Shown here in pieces: positions 1-7,148 of a stretch of 21,562 bases of DNA; position 1 is the first letter of the stretch, and each line of letters starts with the position of its first letter. Source of the stretch: CSP1-4 sp036559965 (GTDB taxonomy: Bacteria; Chloroflexota; Limnocylindria; Limnocylindrales; CSP1-4). Location: assembly GCA_036559965.1 (NCBI GenBank), contig DATBSD010000134.1, forward strand, positions 1-21,562, given 5' to 3'. Below the pieces are notes generated by a model, which was not told the origin of the DNA, did no database searches, and saw only the letters and a program-made list of their open reading frames with translations. The position numbers were made by a program, and so were the translations under genes.

Positions 1-577
1 CGCCGTCCTGCTGACCCACGCCCACGTCGACCACATCGGCATGGCCGACCGCATCCGCGCCGAGGCACCAGCGCGGGTGCACATCCACGAGGCCGATCGC
101 GACGCGCTGCTGGCAGGCAAGCGACCGCCCAACGCACCGGACAACACGGTCGGCCTGTGGACGGCGCTGCGACACGGCTTCGCCTATCGACTGCTCTGGT
201 ACCTCGCCCGCCATGGCGCGCTATCGACGCCGGCCGTCGCCGAGGCCAGCGCGTTCGCCGACGGCCAGGTCGTCGACGCGCCGGGCCATCCGCGCATCGT
301 CCACGCCCCGGGTCACACGCCAGGCTCGGCCGCCATCCTGTTCGAGGATCGCGGCGTGCTTTGCACCGGCGACGCCATCGTGACCCTCAACGCAGTCAAC
401 GGCTCGACCGGCCCGCGCCTCGCGCCCGCGGCCTTCTCCAGCGACCCCTCCGGCGCTTTTGCCTCGCTGGCGCGCCTCGAGGGCTTGAGCGCCGAGCTCA
501 TCCTGCCCGGACACGGCGAGCCGTTCCGCGGCACGCCGGCAGCGGCGGTCGCACTGGCCCGGGAGGCCGACCACTGA
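1..577 (+). CDS. MBL-fold metallohydrolase, 5'-truncated by window edge
   Basis: The reading frame is open from base 2 and the true start lies outside the window. The first visible residues hold the zinc-binding signature THAHVDHIG (HxHxDH). Later come a second metal histidine in APGHTPGS, the bridging aspartate in LCTGDAI and the last histidine in LPGHGEP, so the full set of metallo-beta-lactamase-fold ligands after the N-terminal strands is present. These proteins hydrolyse esters, thioesters, lactones or similar substrates with two bound metals. Nothing here fixes the substrate, and lactonase or glyoxalase II roles are both possible. The stop codon is about 25 nt before the sigma factor start on the same strand, so co-transcription with it is plausible. 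Confidence 0.9.
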   Translation, partial: AVLLTHAHVDHIGMADRIRAEAPARVHIHEADRDALLAGKRPPNAPDNTVGLWTALRHGFAYRLLWYLARHGALSTPAVAEASAFADGQVVDAPGHPRIVHAPGHTPGSAAILFEDRGVLCTGDAIVTLNAVNGSTGPRLAPAAFSSDPSGAFASLARLEGLSAELILPGHGEPFRGTPAAAVALAREADH

Positions 578-602
578 AACCGCGTCCGACGCTGGCGTGT
601 TG

Positions 603-1181
603 ATGTCCTCGATGGACGAGACCGACCTGACCGCCCGCCTCGCTCGCGATCTCGATGCCGCCTTCGAGGCGCTCGTGCTCGTCGAGCAGGACCTCGTCTT
701 CGGCATCGCCCTTCGTTCGACGCGCGATGCGGCGGCCGCCGAGGACATCGCCCAGGACGCGTTCGTGCGCGCCTACGGTGCGCTGGCGTCCTACGACACC
801 GAGCGCATCCGGTCGCTCCGACTGCGAGCCTGGCTGGCGCGCATCACGATGAACCTGTGTCGCAATCGCGCACGAGCGCGACGGAGCCGACCGGTCGAGG
901 TCGCCTGGGACACATCGCCGCTGGCGATCGCCCCGCCGGCCGACCCGGGGCCGGCGCCGGAGTCGATGGTGCTGGCACGCGAGGCCGATCTCGAGTGGAC
1001 GGCCAGGCTGGCAGCCCTGCCCGACCGCTATCGCACGGCCGTCGAACTGCGCCACGTCCACGGCCTGAGCTACGAAGAGTGCGCGGTCGCTCTCGACCGC
1101 CCCGTCAACACCGTCAAGACCCATGTCCATCGCGGCGTCGCGCTGTTGCGCGCGTCGGTGCTCCAGGAGGCCCAACTATGA
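603..1181 (+). CDS. ECF-type RNA polymerase sigma-70 factor
   Basis: A protein of about 192 aa with the two domains of an extracytoplasmic-function sigma factor. Region 2 spans roughly residues 15-90 (AAAEDIAQDAFVRAYGAL is the region 2.2-like helix, followed by a WLARITMNLCRNRAR region 2.4-like segment). Region 4 spans roughly 125-185 (LPDRYRTAVELRHVHGLSYE and the helix-turn-helix NTVKTHVHRG). No region 1 or 3 is present, as is normal for this class. GTG 597, TTG 600, ATG 603 and ATG 612 are all in frame. ATG 603 is chosen, but no strong ribosome binding site decides it. The stop codon overlaps the ATG of the next gene (ATGA, 1178-1181), which indicates translational coupling. No separate anti-sigma gene with a zinc-finger (zf-HC2) or membrane domain is next to it. 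The Ada-like alkyltransferase gene takes that place. Confidence 0.93.
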   Translation: MSSMDETDLTARLARDLDAAFEALVLVEQDLVFGIALRSTRDAAAAEDIAQDAFVRAYGALASYDTERIRSLRLRAWLARITMNLCRNRARARRSRPVEVAWDTSPLAIAPPADPGPAPESMVLAREADLEWTARLAALPDRYRTAVELRHVHGLSYEECAVALDRPVNTVKTHVHRGVALLRASVLQEAQL

Positions 1182-2002
1182 CGCCGACCACCATGCATGC
1201 CTCGGGCGACGGCCGCCGCGGCGAAAACGGCGAGCCGACGGTGCCTGAGCTCGCGGCACTGCGGCCGAGCGCTCCGACCGATCTGGTCCCGACCGTCCTC
1301 GTGCGCGTCGGCCTCGCCGACGAGTACTTCACGGCCGACGCCGGCGTCGGGCCGATCTTCGTGGCCTACAACGGCCGTGGCGTGTCGGCCACCTGGCTGG
1401 CCGAGCATCCTGACGCCGGCAGTGCCTTCGAGGATGCGTTCGGCGCCCGTTTCGGGCGCACGATCCGAGCTGCCAAGCGGCCGGAGTCCGGGGTCTTCAG
1501 TCGGGTGAGCAAGGCGCTCGTCGACGGCCGGTCGCGCGGCCTGACCTTCGATCTCCGAGGCCTCACGCCCTTCGCCACCGATGTGCTCGAGGGCGCCCGA
1601 ACCATCCCACCGGGCGAGATCCGGCCCTACGCCTGGCTGGCCCGCGAGGTCGGACGCCCCAAGGCGGTCCGGGCCGTGGGGACGGCGTTGGGCCACAACC
1701 CAGTGCCCATCCTCATCCCCTGCCATCGCATCGTCCGCAGCGATGGGCACATCGGCGACTACGCCTGGGGCAGCGCGGTCAAGCGACTGGCGCTGGCTGC
1801 CGAGGGCCTCGACCCCGACGCCTTCGAGCAGCTCGCCACCCACGGCGAGCGCTACGTCGGCAGCGACACGACCCACATCGTCTGCCTGCCGACATGCCGC
1901 TACGCGAAGCGCGTCATGACGCGCCATCGGGTGCCGTTCGCATCGCTCGACGACGCGGCGGCGGCCGGTTATCGCGGCTGCAAGGTCTGCCGCCCCGCTT
2001 GA
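1178..2002 (+). CDS. MGMT (Ogt-like) alkyltransferase with C-terminal Ada zinc domain
   Basis: A 274-aa protein. After a polar N-terminus (about residues 1-45) comes an MGMT N-terminal-like region (FTADAGVGPIFVAYNG), then the helical DNA-binding/active-site domain with the acceptor motif LIPCHRIV (Cys182) and DGHIGDYAWG. This domain removes O6-alkyl groups from guanine by transfer to its cysteine. The last 50 residues match the Ada methylphosphotriester zinc domain: Cys236, Cys240, Cys268 and Cys271 sit in CLPTCRYAKR and GYRGCKVCRP, with spacing 4/28/3 against 4/27/3 in E. coli Ada. Ada has the zinc domain at the N-terminus followed by an AraC domain. Here the order is reversed and no AraC domain is seen. 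ATG 1178 overlaps the sigma factor stop. The Ada-domain assignment is from motif match, and a signalling role is inference. Confidence 0.92.
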   Translation: MTPTTMHASGDGRRGENGEPTVPELAALRPSAPTDLVPTVLVRVGLADEYFTADAGVGPIFVAYNGRGVSATWLAEHPDAGSAFEDAFGARFGRTIRAAKRPESGVFSRVSKALVDGRSRGLTFDLRGLTPFATDVLEGARTIPPGEIRPYAWLAREVGRPKAVRAVGTALGHNPVPILIPCHRIVRSDGHIGDYAWGSAVKRLALAAEGLDPDAFEQLATHGERYVGSDTTHIVCLPTCRYAKRVMTRHRVPFASLDDAAAAGYRGCKVCRPA

Positions 2003-2026
2003 CGGCAACGGCTTGCCGGCCCGTCA
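2000..2026. terminator. possible bidirectional terminator hairpin
   Basis: TGAC (2000-2003) can pair with GTCA (2023-2026), enclosing GGCAA/TTGCC (2004-2008 with 2013-2017) around a CGGC loop. It lies exactly between the convergent stops of the alkyltransferase and the small membrane protein and includes both stop codons. There is no U-tract, so this is only a weak call. Confidence 0.35.
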
Positions 2027-2455
2027 GTCGCAGTTCGGGATGCCCATCACGTCGCAGCGGACGACCTCGACCGCGAGCTCGCCCCACGTCACCCAGATGA
2101 GCAACCCGATGACGGCGGCGACGGCGATGTTGGCGACATACAGCCGCCGACGGTCGTCGATCGGGCGGATCATCGGCCACGTGGTCACGCCCAGGGCGAC
2201 CGGCAGGAGCAGCAGGCCGACGAGCATGTACACGCGTCCGAGCGTATTCGGCTGGGAGCCGTCGGTCGTCAGCACCGCACGCAGCGCGTCGCCGAGTGGC
2301 TGGAGACCGACGATGACGGCGAGGAAGAGCAGGCCGATGGGGACCGCCATCACGAGGCCGACGATGGCCGCCGTGCGCGGGCGCATCCGAAGCGATCGAT
2401 CACGCCATCGGCCTTCCTCCGGCTGGGGCGTCACGACGTTCGCGGGCGCGGTCAT
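2024..2455 (-). CDS. small membrane protein of unknown function
   Basis: A 143-aa protein with three predicted membrane segments: about residues 29-51 (AAIVGLVMAVPIGLLFLAVI), 74-92 (VYMLVGLLLLPVALGVTTW) and 106-124 (YVANIAVAAVIGLLIWVTW). A charged N-terminus is rich in Arg and Pro. The C-terminus has two cysteines in RCDVMGIPNCD that could form a disulfide if exported. I do not recognise a family. A TAGACT hexamer six bases before the ATG and the lack of a Shine-Dalgarno suggest a leaderless transcript. The gene is divergent from the FAD oxidase and convergent with the alkyltransferase. The coding call rests on length, clear transmembrane pattern and promoter placement. Confidence 0.75.
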   Translation of the reverse strand: MTAPANVVTPQPEEGRWRDRSLRMRPRTAAIVGLVMAVPIGLLFLAVIVGLQPLGDALRAVLTTDGSQPNTLGRVYMLVGLLLLPVALGVTTWPMIRPIDDRRRLYVANIAVAAVIGLLIWVTWGELAVEVVRCDVMGIPNCD

Positions 2456-2461
2456 GCCCGC

Positions 2462-2467
2462 AGTCTA
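2462..2467 (-). promoter_or_regulatory. putative -10 element of leaderless promoter
   Basis: TAGACT on the minus strand, 6 nt before the ATG at 2455. With transcription starting about 7 nt beyond a -10, the mRNA would begin at the start codon. The same arrangement recurs elsewhere in this window. No convincing -35 is seen. Confidence 0.5.
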
Positions 2468-2613
2468 GCCTCGTCGGCCTGCGAGGCCGCTGTGACCTTC
2501 CCGAGCGGCACCGTCACATGGTCGCAACGCACATCCGGGACGGGGGTGCGACCATGACGCGACACGGTTCGACAAGGGCGCGGCACAGCCCGCGCACCCG
2601 CCCGACCCCGATC

Positions 2614-2619
2614 AGGAGG
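2614..2619 (+). promoter_or_regulatory. strong Shine-Dalgarno that fixes a GTG start
   Basis: AGGAGG stands 6 nt before GTG 2626. It favours that codon over the in-frame ATG codons at 2518, 2554 and 2638, the last of which would be 18 nt away. Confidence 0.75.
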
Positions 2620-2625
2620 CGCGAC

Positions 2626-4032
2626 GTGACCGACACCATGAGCGAGACCGCATCGGCCATCGACCGCCTGCGCACAACGCTGGCCGGACGTGTCATCACG
2701 CCCGAGGACCCCGACTACGACGCCTTCCGACAGCTCGTGCCGGGCGACATCGACCTGCATCCGGCGGCCATCGCCAGGGTCGTCGGCGCGGAGGACGTGG
2801 CCGCGGTCGTCACGGTCGCGCGCGACTCGGGCATCGAGCTCGCCGTCCGCAGCGGCGGCCATAGCCCGGCCGGCCACGGCTCGACCGATGGCGGCATCGT
2901 CATCGACGTGCGCGACCTCGACGGCATCGAGATCGATGTCGAGGGTCGCACGGCGTGGGCGGGCAGTGGCATGACGGCGGGCGCCTATACGACGGCGGTC
3001 GGCGCCCATGGGCTGGCCACGGGCTTCGGCGACACCGGCTCGGTGGGCCTCGGCGGCATCACCCTCGGTGGCGGCGCGGGCTACCTGGGCAGGAAGCACG
3101 GCCTGACCATCGACTCCCTGCTCGCCTGCGAACTGGTCACCGCCGACGGCCACATCCGCATCGTCGACGAGGCCAACGATCCCGACCTCTTCTGGGCCGT
3201 CCGCGGGGGTGGCGGCAACCTCGGCGTGGCGACGCGCTTCCAGTTCCGCTTGCACGAGCTGCCGTCGATGGTCGGCGGCATGCTCATCCTGCCCGCCACG
3301 CCAGAAACGATCGCCGGCTTCGTGGCCGCTTCGGACGCGGCGCCGGACGAGCTGTCGACGATCGCCAACGTCATGCCCTGTCCGCCGATGCCCTTCGTGC
3401 CCGAGGCGCACCACGGCGAGATCGTCATCTTCGCGATCGTCTGCTGGGCCGGCGAGACGGCCGCCGGCGAAGCTGCCATCGCTCCCCTTCGGGCGCTGGC
3501 GACGCCCATCGCCGACCTCGTCCACGAGGCGCCCTACCCCGCAATCTACTTCCCGGAGGAGGAGCCGGAGGAGGGCTATCACCCGATGGCGGTCGCCCGG
3601 ACCCTGTTCATGGATCGGGTCGGGCTGGACGATGCGGCGACCATCCTGCGGTTCCTGCGCGATTCCGACGCCGCCCTCCGCGTCGCGCAGGTGCGCGTCC
3701 TCGGAGGCGCCATCGCGCGCGTGCCGGCCGACGCGACCGCGTACGCCCATCGGGCGCGGCGGATCATGGTCAACGTGGCGACCTTCTACGACGGGCCGGA
3801 CGACCGGGCGGCGCGCCTGGCGTGGGTGGCCGAGTTCGCCGCCGCCATCGAGCAGGGCGACGGGGCGCGCTACGTGAACTTCATCGGCCCTGAAGGCGAG
3901 GCTGCGGTGCGGGCCGCCTATCCGGGGTCGACCTGGCGCCGGCTGGCCGCCCTCAAGGCCCGCTACGACCCGACGAACCTCTTCCACCGCAACCAGAACG
4001 TGCCGCCAGACGCCGAAGGACCGGGCGCCTGA
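2626..4032 (+). CDS. FAD-linked oxidase, berberine-bridge-enzyme type
   Basis: A 468-aa protein of the PCMH-type FAD-binding (FAD_binding_4) plus BBE family. The N-terminal FAD domain contains RSGGHSPAGHG, where His79 is the expected site of covalent 8-alpha-histidyl FAD attachment. It continues with GFGDTGSVGLGGITLGGGAG and FWAVRGGGGNLGVATRF. The cysteine used for bicovalent FAD in many relatives is absent from the GDTGSVGLGG loop, so single covalent linkage is expected. The C-terminal BBE segment is recognisable (YVNFIGPEGE to YDPTNLFHRNQN). Members oxidise sugars, alkaloids or aromatic alcohols with O2, and the substrate cannot be read from sequence. No signal peptide is visible, so it is probably cytosolic. 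It starts at GTG 2626 behind a perfect AGGAGG and is likely a single-gene unit ended by the hairpin at 4016-4046. Confidence 0.93.
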   Translation: MTDTMSETASAIDRLRTTLAGRVITPEDPDYDAFRQLVPGDIDLHPAAIARVVGAEDVAAVVTVARDSGIELAVRSGGHSPAGHGSTDGGIVIDVRDLDGIEIDVEGRTAWAGSGMTAGAYTTAVGAHGLATGFGDTGSVGLGGITLGGGAGYLGRKHGLTIDSLLACELVTADGHIRIVDEANDPDLFWAVRGGGGNLGVATRFQFRLHELPSMVGGMLILPATPETIAGFVAASDAAPDELSTIANVMPCPPMPFVPEAHHGEIVIFAIVCWAGETAAGEAAIAPLRALATPIADLVHEAPYPAIYFPEEEPEEGYHPMAVARTLFMDRVGLDDAATILRFLRDSDAALRVAQVRVLGGAIARVPADATAYAHRARRIMVNVATFYDGPDDRAARLAWVAEFAAAIEQGDGARYVNFIGPEGEAAVRAAYPGSTWRRLAALKARYDPTNLFHRNQNVPPDAEGPGA

Positions 4033-4046
4033 CGCACCCGGTCCTT
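4016..4046. terminator. bidirectional hairpin terminator
   Basis: AAGGACCGGG (4016-4025) and CCCGGTCCTT (4037-4046) form a perfect 10-bp stem with an 11-nt loop, and the TGA of the FAD oxidase (4030-4032) lies in that loop. It sits between convergent genes, and the terminal A/T pairs at its base give short U-containing ends on both strands. Confidence 0.65.
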
Positions 4047-4063
4047 GGCGGCTCGTCCGGACC

Positions 4064-4546
4064 TCAGGCCCGCGCGAGCATCCCCGCCAGGAGCTCGTCG
4101 AGGCGGTCGAAGCCCTCGTCCATGCCCTCGGTCATGCCGTTGTCGATCATCCCGTCGCGATCCTCGACCGACTGGAAGAGGCTGTTCGTCCGGACGAGCG
4201 TCCGACCGTCGCGGTCCTCGAGCGTCAGCGTGTCGAAGGAGACGTGGCCCGGGTAGCCCTCGTACTCGAAGGTCTGGACCATCTGGTCGGGCGATGCGTC
4301 ACCGTGGAACACGCCGTGGAAGGCGTGCACGTTGCCGGCGTCGTCGCTATGCGTGTAGCGATAGCTCCCGCCGTCGCGCAGGTCCCAGCGCTCGATGGTC
4401 ATCTGGTACTTCCGAGGGCCGAGCCACTGGCGAAGCAGCTCAGGCTCGGTCCAGGCGCGGAAGACGAGGTCCCGCGGGGCGTCGAACTCTCGGGTCACGA
4501 TGGCCTGCGGGACACCCGGGGTGGCGATGACGGTGGTCTTGCTCAT
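4064..4546 (-). CDS. SRPBCC / AHSA1-family protein
   Basis: A 160-aa protein of the START-like SRPBCC fold, AHSA1 (activator of Hsp90 ATPase homologue) branch. Typical marks are VTREFDAPRDLVFRAWTEPE near residues 18-37, then LLRQWLGPR, the repeated strand pattern through DGGSYRYTHSD, and a C-terminal helix starting near GMDEGFDRLDELLAG. The fold makes a hydrophobic cavity, but the ligand is unknown. The ATG overlaps the stop of the upstream ArsR gene (ATGA at 4543-4546), so the two are translated together. ArsR-SRPBCC pairs are a common bacterial arrangement in which the regulator controls both genes. The length fits the family and nothing is missing. Confidence 0.9.
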   Translation of the reverse strand: MSKTTVIATPGVPQAIVTREFDAPRDLVFRAWTEPELLRQWLGPRKYQMTIERWDLRDGGSYRYTHSDDAGNVHAFHGVFHGDASPDQMVQTFEYEGYPGHVSFDTLTLEDRDGRTLVRTNSLFQSVEDRDGMIDNGMTEGMDEGFDRLDELLAGMLARA

Positions 4547-4923
4547 GGTCGCTGCCTGCCTTTCGATTCGTTCCTGGCCTTGTCGGCCGATGGTGGTGCC
4601 TGCTGCTGCAGGCGTTCGAGCAGGGAGTCGAGGGCCTCGTAGCGCTCCTCCCAGAACTGCCGGTAGCGGTCGAGCCAGTCGGTCGCCTCGCGCAACGGGT
4701 CTGGCTCGAGGTGGCTCAGCCGGGCGGTCGCCTGGCGTCGCCGTGAGATGAGACCGGCCCCCTCGAGCACCTTGAGGTGCCGGGAGATGGCCGGCTGCGA
4801 GACCTGGAACGGCGCCGCCAGCTCCGCCACGTTGGCGTCACCCTCGGTCAGCCGGGCGAGGATCGCCCGTCGCGTGGGATCGGCCAGCGCGCCGAAGACG
4901 GCGTCAAGCGAGTCGATCATCAT
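4543..4923 (-). CDS. ArsR-family winged-helix repressor
   Basis: A 126-aa HTH_20/ArsR regulator. The core is VFGALADPTRRAILARLTEG (about residues 9-28), then NVAELAAPFQVSQPAISRHL with the recognition helix near residues 42-54, and the wing RRRQATARLSHLEPDP. Metal-binding cysteines of classic ArsR/SmtB sensors are absent, as usual for the subgroup paired with SRPBCC proteins. ATG 4923 is followed by a second ATG (4920). GGAAG lies 9 nt upstream of 4923, supporting that start. It is the first gene of a two-gene operon with the SRPBCC protein. The inverted repeat immediately upstream (4925-4958) is its likely operator, so autoregulation is expected. Confidence 0.94.
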   Translation of the reverse strand: MMIDSLDAVFGALADPTRRAILARLTEGDANVAELAAPFQVSQPAISRHLKVLEGAGLISRRRQATARLSHLEPDPLREATDWLDRYRQFWEERYEALDSLLERLQQQAPPSADKARNESKGRQRP

Positions 4924-4924
4924 C

Positions 4925-4958
4925 CATAACCACTTCCTTCCATAACATTGTGGTTATG
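4925..4958. promoter_or_regulatory. inverted-repeat operator of the ArsR-SRPBCC operon
   Basis: CATAACCAC (4925-4933) and GTGGTTATG (4950-4958) are perfect 9-bp arms separated by 16 nt. A third half-site CATAAC (4941-4946) lies between them, so CATAAC and GTTATG also form a closer pair with a 6-nt gap. The block overlaps the expected promoter and ribosome binding site of the ArsR gene. It is AT-rich in an otherwise very GC-rich region. Confidence 0.75.
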
Positions 4959-4980
4959 CTATCTCGGCCGAAGGAGCCTG

Positions 4981-5778
4981 TCAACCCCCGACGGCAGACG
5001 CGCGCTCGATGGCTGCGATCAGGTGGTCGGCCGACCCGCCGGCGAGGGCCAGCTGGTCGGACCAGTCGTCAGCCGCGACGCCGAGATACACGTTGCGGGC
5101 GTGCGCCAGGACGGCCCGATCCGCGTCGGGAAGCACGTCCGACGCGAGGTCGGCGGCTGTGTCCTTGGGCACGATGGCGCCTGTCGCCGTCGTGACCCAG
5201 ATGCGTGCCAGCGTCAGCAACACGTTCGTCGTGTCCGTTTCGAGGTCGGCCCGAAGCCCGGGGATGCCTGCGATCCCGGCGCGGACGAGGTCGGCCGTCG
5301 GGACCGGGTCGAGGACCTGGGCAGGCGGCGGGCCGACGAGCGGCTGGTCACCGTGCAGGACGAGGCTGATGAGCAGCGCCAGGTCCGGGCTGCGCTCCGA
5401 GCCCGGGGTGAAGCCGGCCTCGTAATCGTCACGCAGCCACTCGCCATACAGCAGCTCCGATCTGGGCGGGTACCGCCACGGTCGAACAGCTCGCTGGCGG
5501 ACGATGGTCAGCTCGACCGGTCGCGCCGGTGGCCGGGCCTGCCGACCGGACAGGCGCATGACCCCCGTCACGAGGTGCCGGCGCTCGGCGATCGTCGTCC
5601 GCCGGCTGACGACGGCGAGGATGTCGAGGTCGCTCCCGGGACGCAGGCCACCGAGGACGGCCGATCCGTGGAGGTAGACGCCGACGAGCTTCGACGCGAG
5701 CTCCGACCTCAGCAACCGGACGACGGCGGCCGCCTGCCGTGCGGAGACGTCGTCCAGGACGGACTCGCGGCCGGTCAC
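4981..5778 (-). CDS. aadA: AadA-type aminoglycoside nucleotidyltransferase
   Basis: A 265-aa protein matching ANT(3'')/ANT(9) enzymes over nearly full length. The N-terminal nucleotidyltransferase motif is LHGSAVLGGLRPGSDLDILA, with metal-binding Asp50 and Asp52. Glu89 in VELTIV corresponds to the catalytic base (Glu87 of Salmonella AadA). The C-terminal helical domain has PWRYPPRSELLYGEW, NVLLTLARIW and PKDTAAD. Trp114 and Asp210 fall at the positions of AadA Trp112 and Asp182, which are associated with streptomycin as well as spectinomycin adenylylation. It starts with GTG 5778, 12 nt after the saccharopine-dehydrogenase-like gene, so it is likely in the same transcript. There is no integron, transposase or composition change around it, which suggests a resident gene. 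Actual drug modification is inferred. Confidence 0.88.
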   Translation of the reverse strand: MTGRESVLDDVSARQAAAVVRLLRSELASKLVGVYLHGSAVLGGLRPGSDLDILAVVSRRTTIAERRHLVTGVMRLSGRQARPPARPVELTIVRQRAVRPWRYPPRSELLYGEWLRDDYEAGFTPGSERSPDLALLISLVLHGDQPLVGPPPAQVLDPVPTADLVRAGIAGIPGLRADLETDTTNVLLTLARIWVTTATGAIVPKDTAADLASDVLPDADRAVLAHARNVYLGVAADDWSDQLALAGGSADHLIAAIERASAVGG

Positions 5779-5790
5779 GACGACGCTGCC

Positions 5791-7050
5791 TCAGGTCGGG
5801 CGGTTCGCCCCGGGCTCACGCTCCTCCATCGCCCAGTGGATGCCGTGCGAGGTCATCGCCTGGAGGTAGGCATCGGCCGGGAAGGCCTCCGGCCCGAGCA
5901 CCCCGGCACTCGACCAGGCGCCCGACGCGAGCATCTCCATGGCGATGACCGGGTTGAAGCCCGTCTGCCACCCGACGGCCTGCAGGCCGAGATCGCGCCA
6001 GCAGTCCTCGCCGACGGTCTTCTGGTAGAGGTAGACCTCGCGCGGCTGGCCGTCCTTGCGGCCGAGCACCCACGTCCCGACGATGGCGCGCCCGAACATC
6101 CGGTCGCCGACCGTGGCCGGATCGGGGGTCAGGGCGGCGACCACGTCGCGCGGGGCGACCTCGACGCCCTTGACCTCGATCGGTCGGGTCGAGTCGAGGC
6201 CAAGCCGATGGAGTGTCTTGAGGATGGCGATGAAGTCGGTGCCCAGGGCGTACTTGAAGGTCACCCGGCGGCAGTCGATATGACGCGGCACGAGCATGAC
6301 CTCCTCGTGCTCGACGTTGACGCACTCGACCGGCCCGATGCCCTCGGGGAAGACGAACGGCTCGGGGGCCGAGAAGGGCTCGGTCGTGTAGAGACCCCTC
6401 CCCCGCTCCCAGATGATGGGCGGGTTGAGGCACTCCTCGATGGTCGTCCAGATGCTGAACACGGGTGCGAACGGGTAGCCCCGGATCTCGAGATCGCCAC
6501 CATCGCGCACATGGACCTCGTCGACCTCGTCGAACAGGTGGTCCGCGGCGTAGCGGGCGAAGACATCCGTAAGGCCCGGATCCATGCCCGTGCCCAGGAT
6601 GGCCAGACGACCGGCTGCCCGCCACTGCTCGTGTTGCCGGAACTGGTAATCGGCGAGCGGCACGCCGACCTGGTTGAAGGGGTCGGTCGGATGGGGCTCC
6701 GACAGGCTGGTGGCCATGTCGATGTAGCCGGCGCCGGCCTCGAACGCGCCATCGAAGATGGGCGGGATGAAGCGCGGGTCGGCCGCGTTCATGACCAGAT
6801 CGACCCGGTGCTTGCGAGCCAGCGCGACGACCTGGCCCTGGTCGCGGGCGTCGATGCGCTCGACCGGGAAGCGGGCGGCCGCGTCACCGGAAGACTCGGT
6901 GCCGCCGAGGCGCGCCTGGACGCGCGTGGCACGCTCGACGTCGTAGTCGGCGAGCACGAGGGTCTCGATCCACGGCCGGCCGTGGGCCACGACAGCGATG
7001 GCTTCGCCGACGGTGCCGACACCGACCAGGAGCACGCGGAGCGGGCGCAT
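5791..7050 (-). CDS. saccharopine dehydrogenase-like NAD(P)-dependent oxidoreductase
   Basis: A protein of about 419 aa with an N-terminal Rossmann motif VLLVGVGTVGEAI (residues 6-18), an acidic cofactor-ribose position in LADYD, and a DLVMNAADP loop typical of saccharopine dehydrogenase family enzymes. The middle and C-terminal domain (GYIDMATSL, ILGTGMDPGLTDVFARYA, GWQTGFNPVIAMEML) resembles the carboxynorspermidine/lysine dehydrogenase branch, which acts on imine-linked amino acid conjugates. The exact substrate is not clear. ATG 7050 places the Rossmann strand directly at the N-terminus. GTG 7062 in frame is an alternative, and neither has a clear Shine-Dalgarno. The AadA-type gene follows 12 nt downstream. 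Confidence 0.87.
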   Translation of the reverse strand: MRPLRVLLVGVGTVGEAIAVVAHGRPWIETLVLADYDVERATRVQARLGGTESSGDAAARFPVERIDARDQGQVVALARKHRVDLVMNAADPRFIPPIFDGAFEAGAGYIDMATSLSEPHPTDPFNQVGVPLADYQFRQHEQWRAAGRLAILGTGMDPGLTDVFARYAADHLFDEVDEVHVRDGGDLEIRGYPFAPVFSIWTTIEECLNPPIIWERGRGLYTTEPFSAPEPFVFPEGIGPVECVNVEHEEVMLVPRHIDCRRVTFKYALGTDFIAILKTLHRLGLDSTRPIEVKGVEVAPRDVVAALTPDPATVGDRMFGRAIVGTWVLGRKDGQPREVYLYQKTVGEDCWRDLGLQAVGWQTGFNPVIAMEMLASGAWSSAGVLGPEAFPADAYLQAMTSHGIHWAMEEREPGANRPT

Positions 7051-7108
7051 GGAGGGACTCACGGTGGGGGTTCCGACGATCCGCCGCCAGCGGGCGGGAA
7101 TGGCGGCC

Positions 7109-7114
7109 AGTCTA
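7109..7114 (-). promoter_or_regulatory. putative -10 element, saccharopine dehydrogenase-like gene
   Basis: TAGACT on the minus strand, the same hexamer as before the gene at 2455. It lies 46 nt from GTG 7062, which would leave a leader of about 40 nt. No good -35 is visible. Confidence 0.35.
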
Positions 7115-7148
7115 GCCGAGCAGTTGCCCGACGTCGGATGATGGTGCG

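Noticed and set aside
1..577. Assigning the MBL-fold protein as a quorum-quenching lactonase
   Set aside because: The ligands are common to the whole superfamily, and the N-terminal part that would help is outside the window.
2518..2625. N-terminal extension of the FAD oxidase from ATG 2518 or ATG 2554
   Set aside because: The extension is Arg/Thr/Pro-rich and not family-like, and the AGGAGG at 2614-2619 points to GTG 2626.
2452..3987. A 511-codon minus-strand open frame opposite the FAD oxidase
   Set aside because: The plus-strand frame has full FAD/BBE motifs and a perfect ribosome binding site. The minus frame has none.
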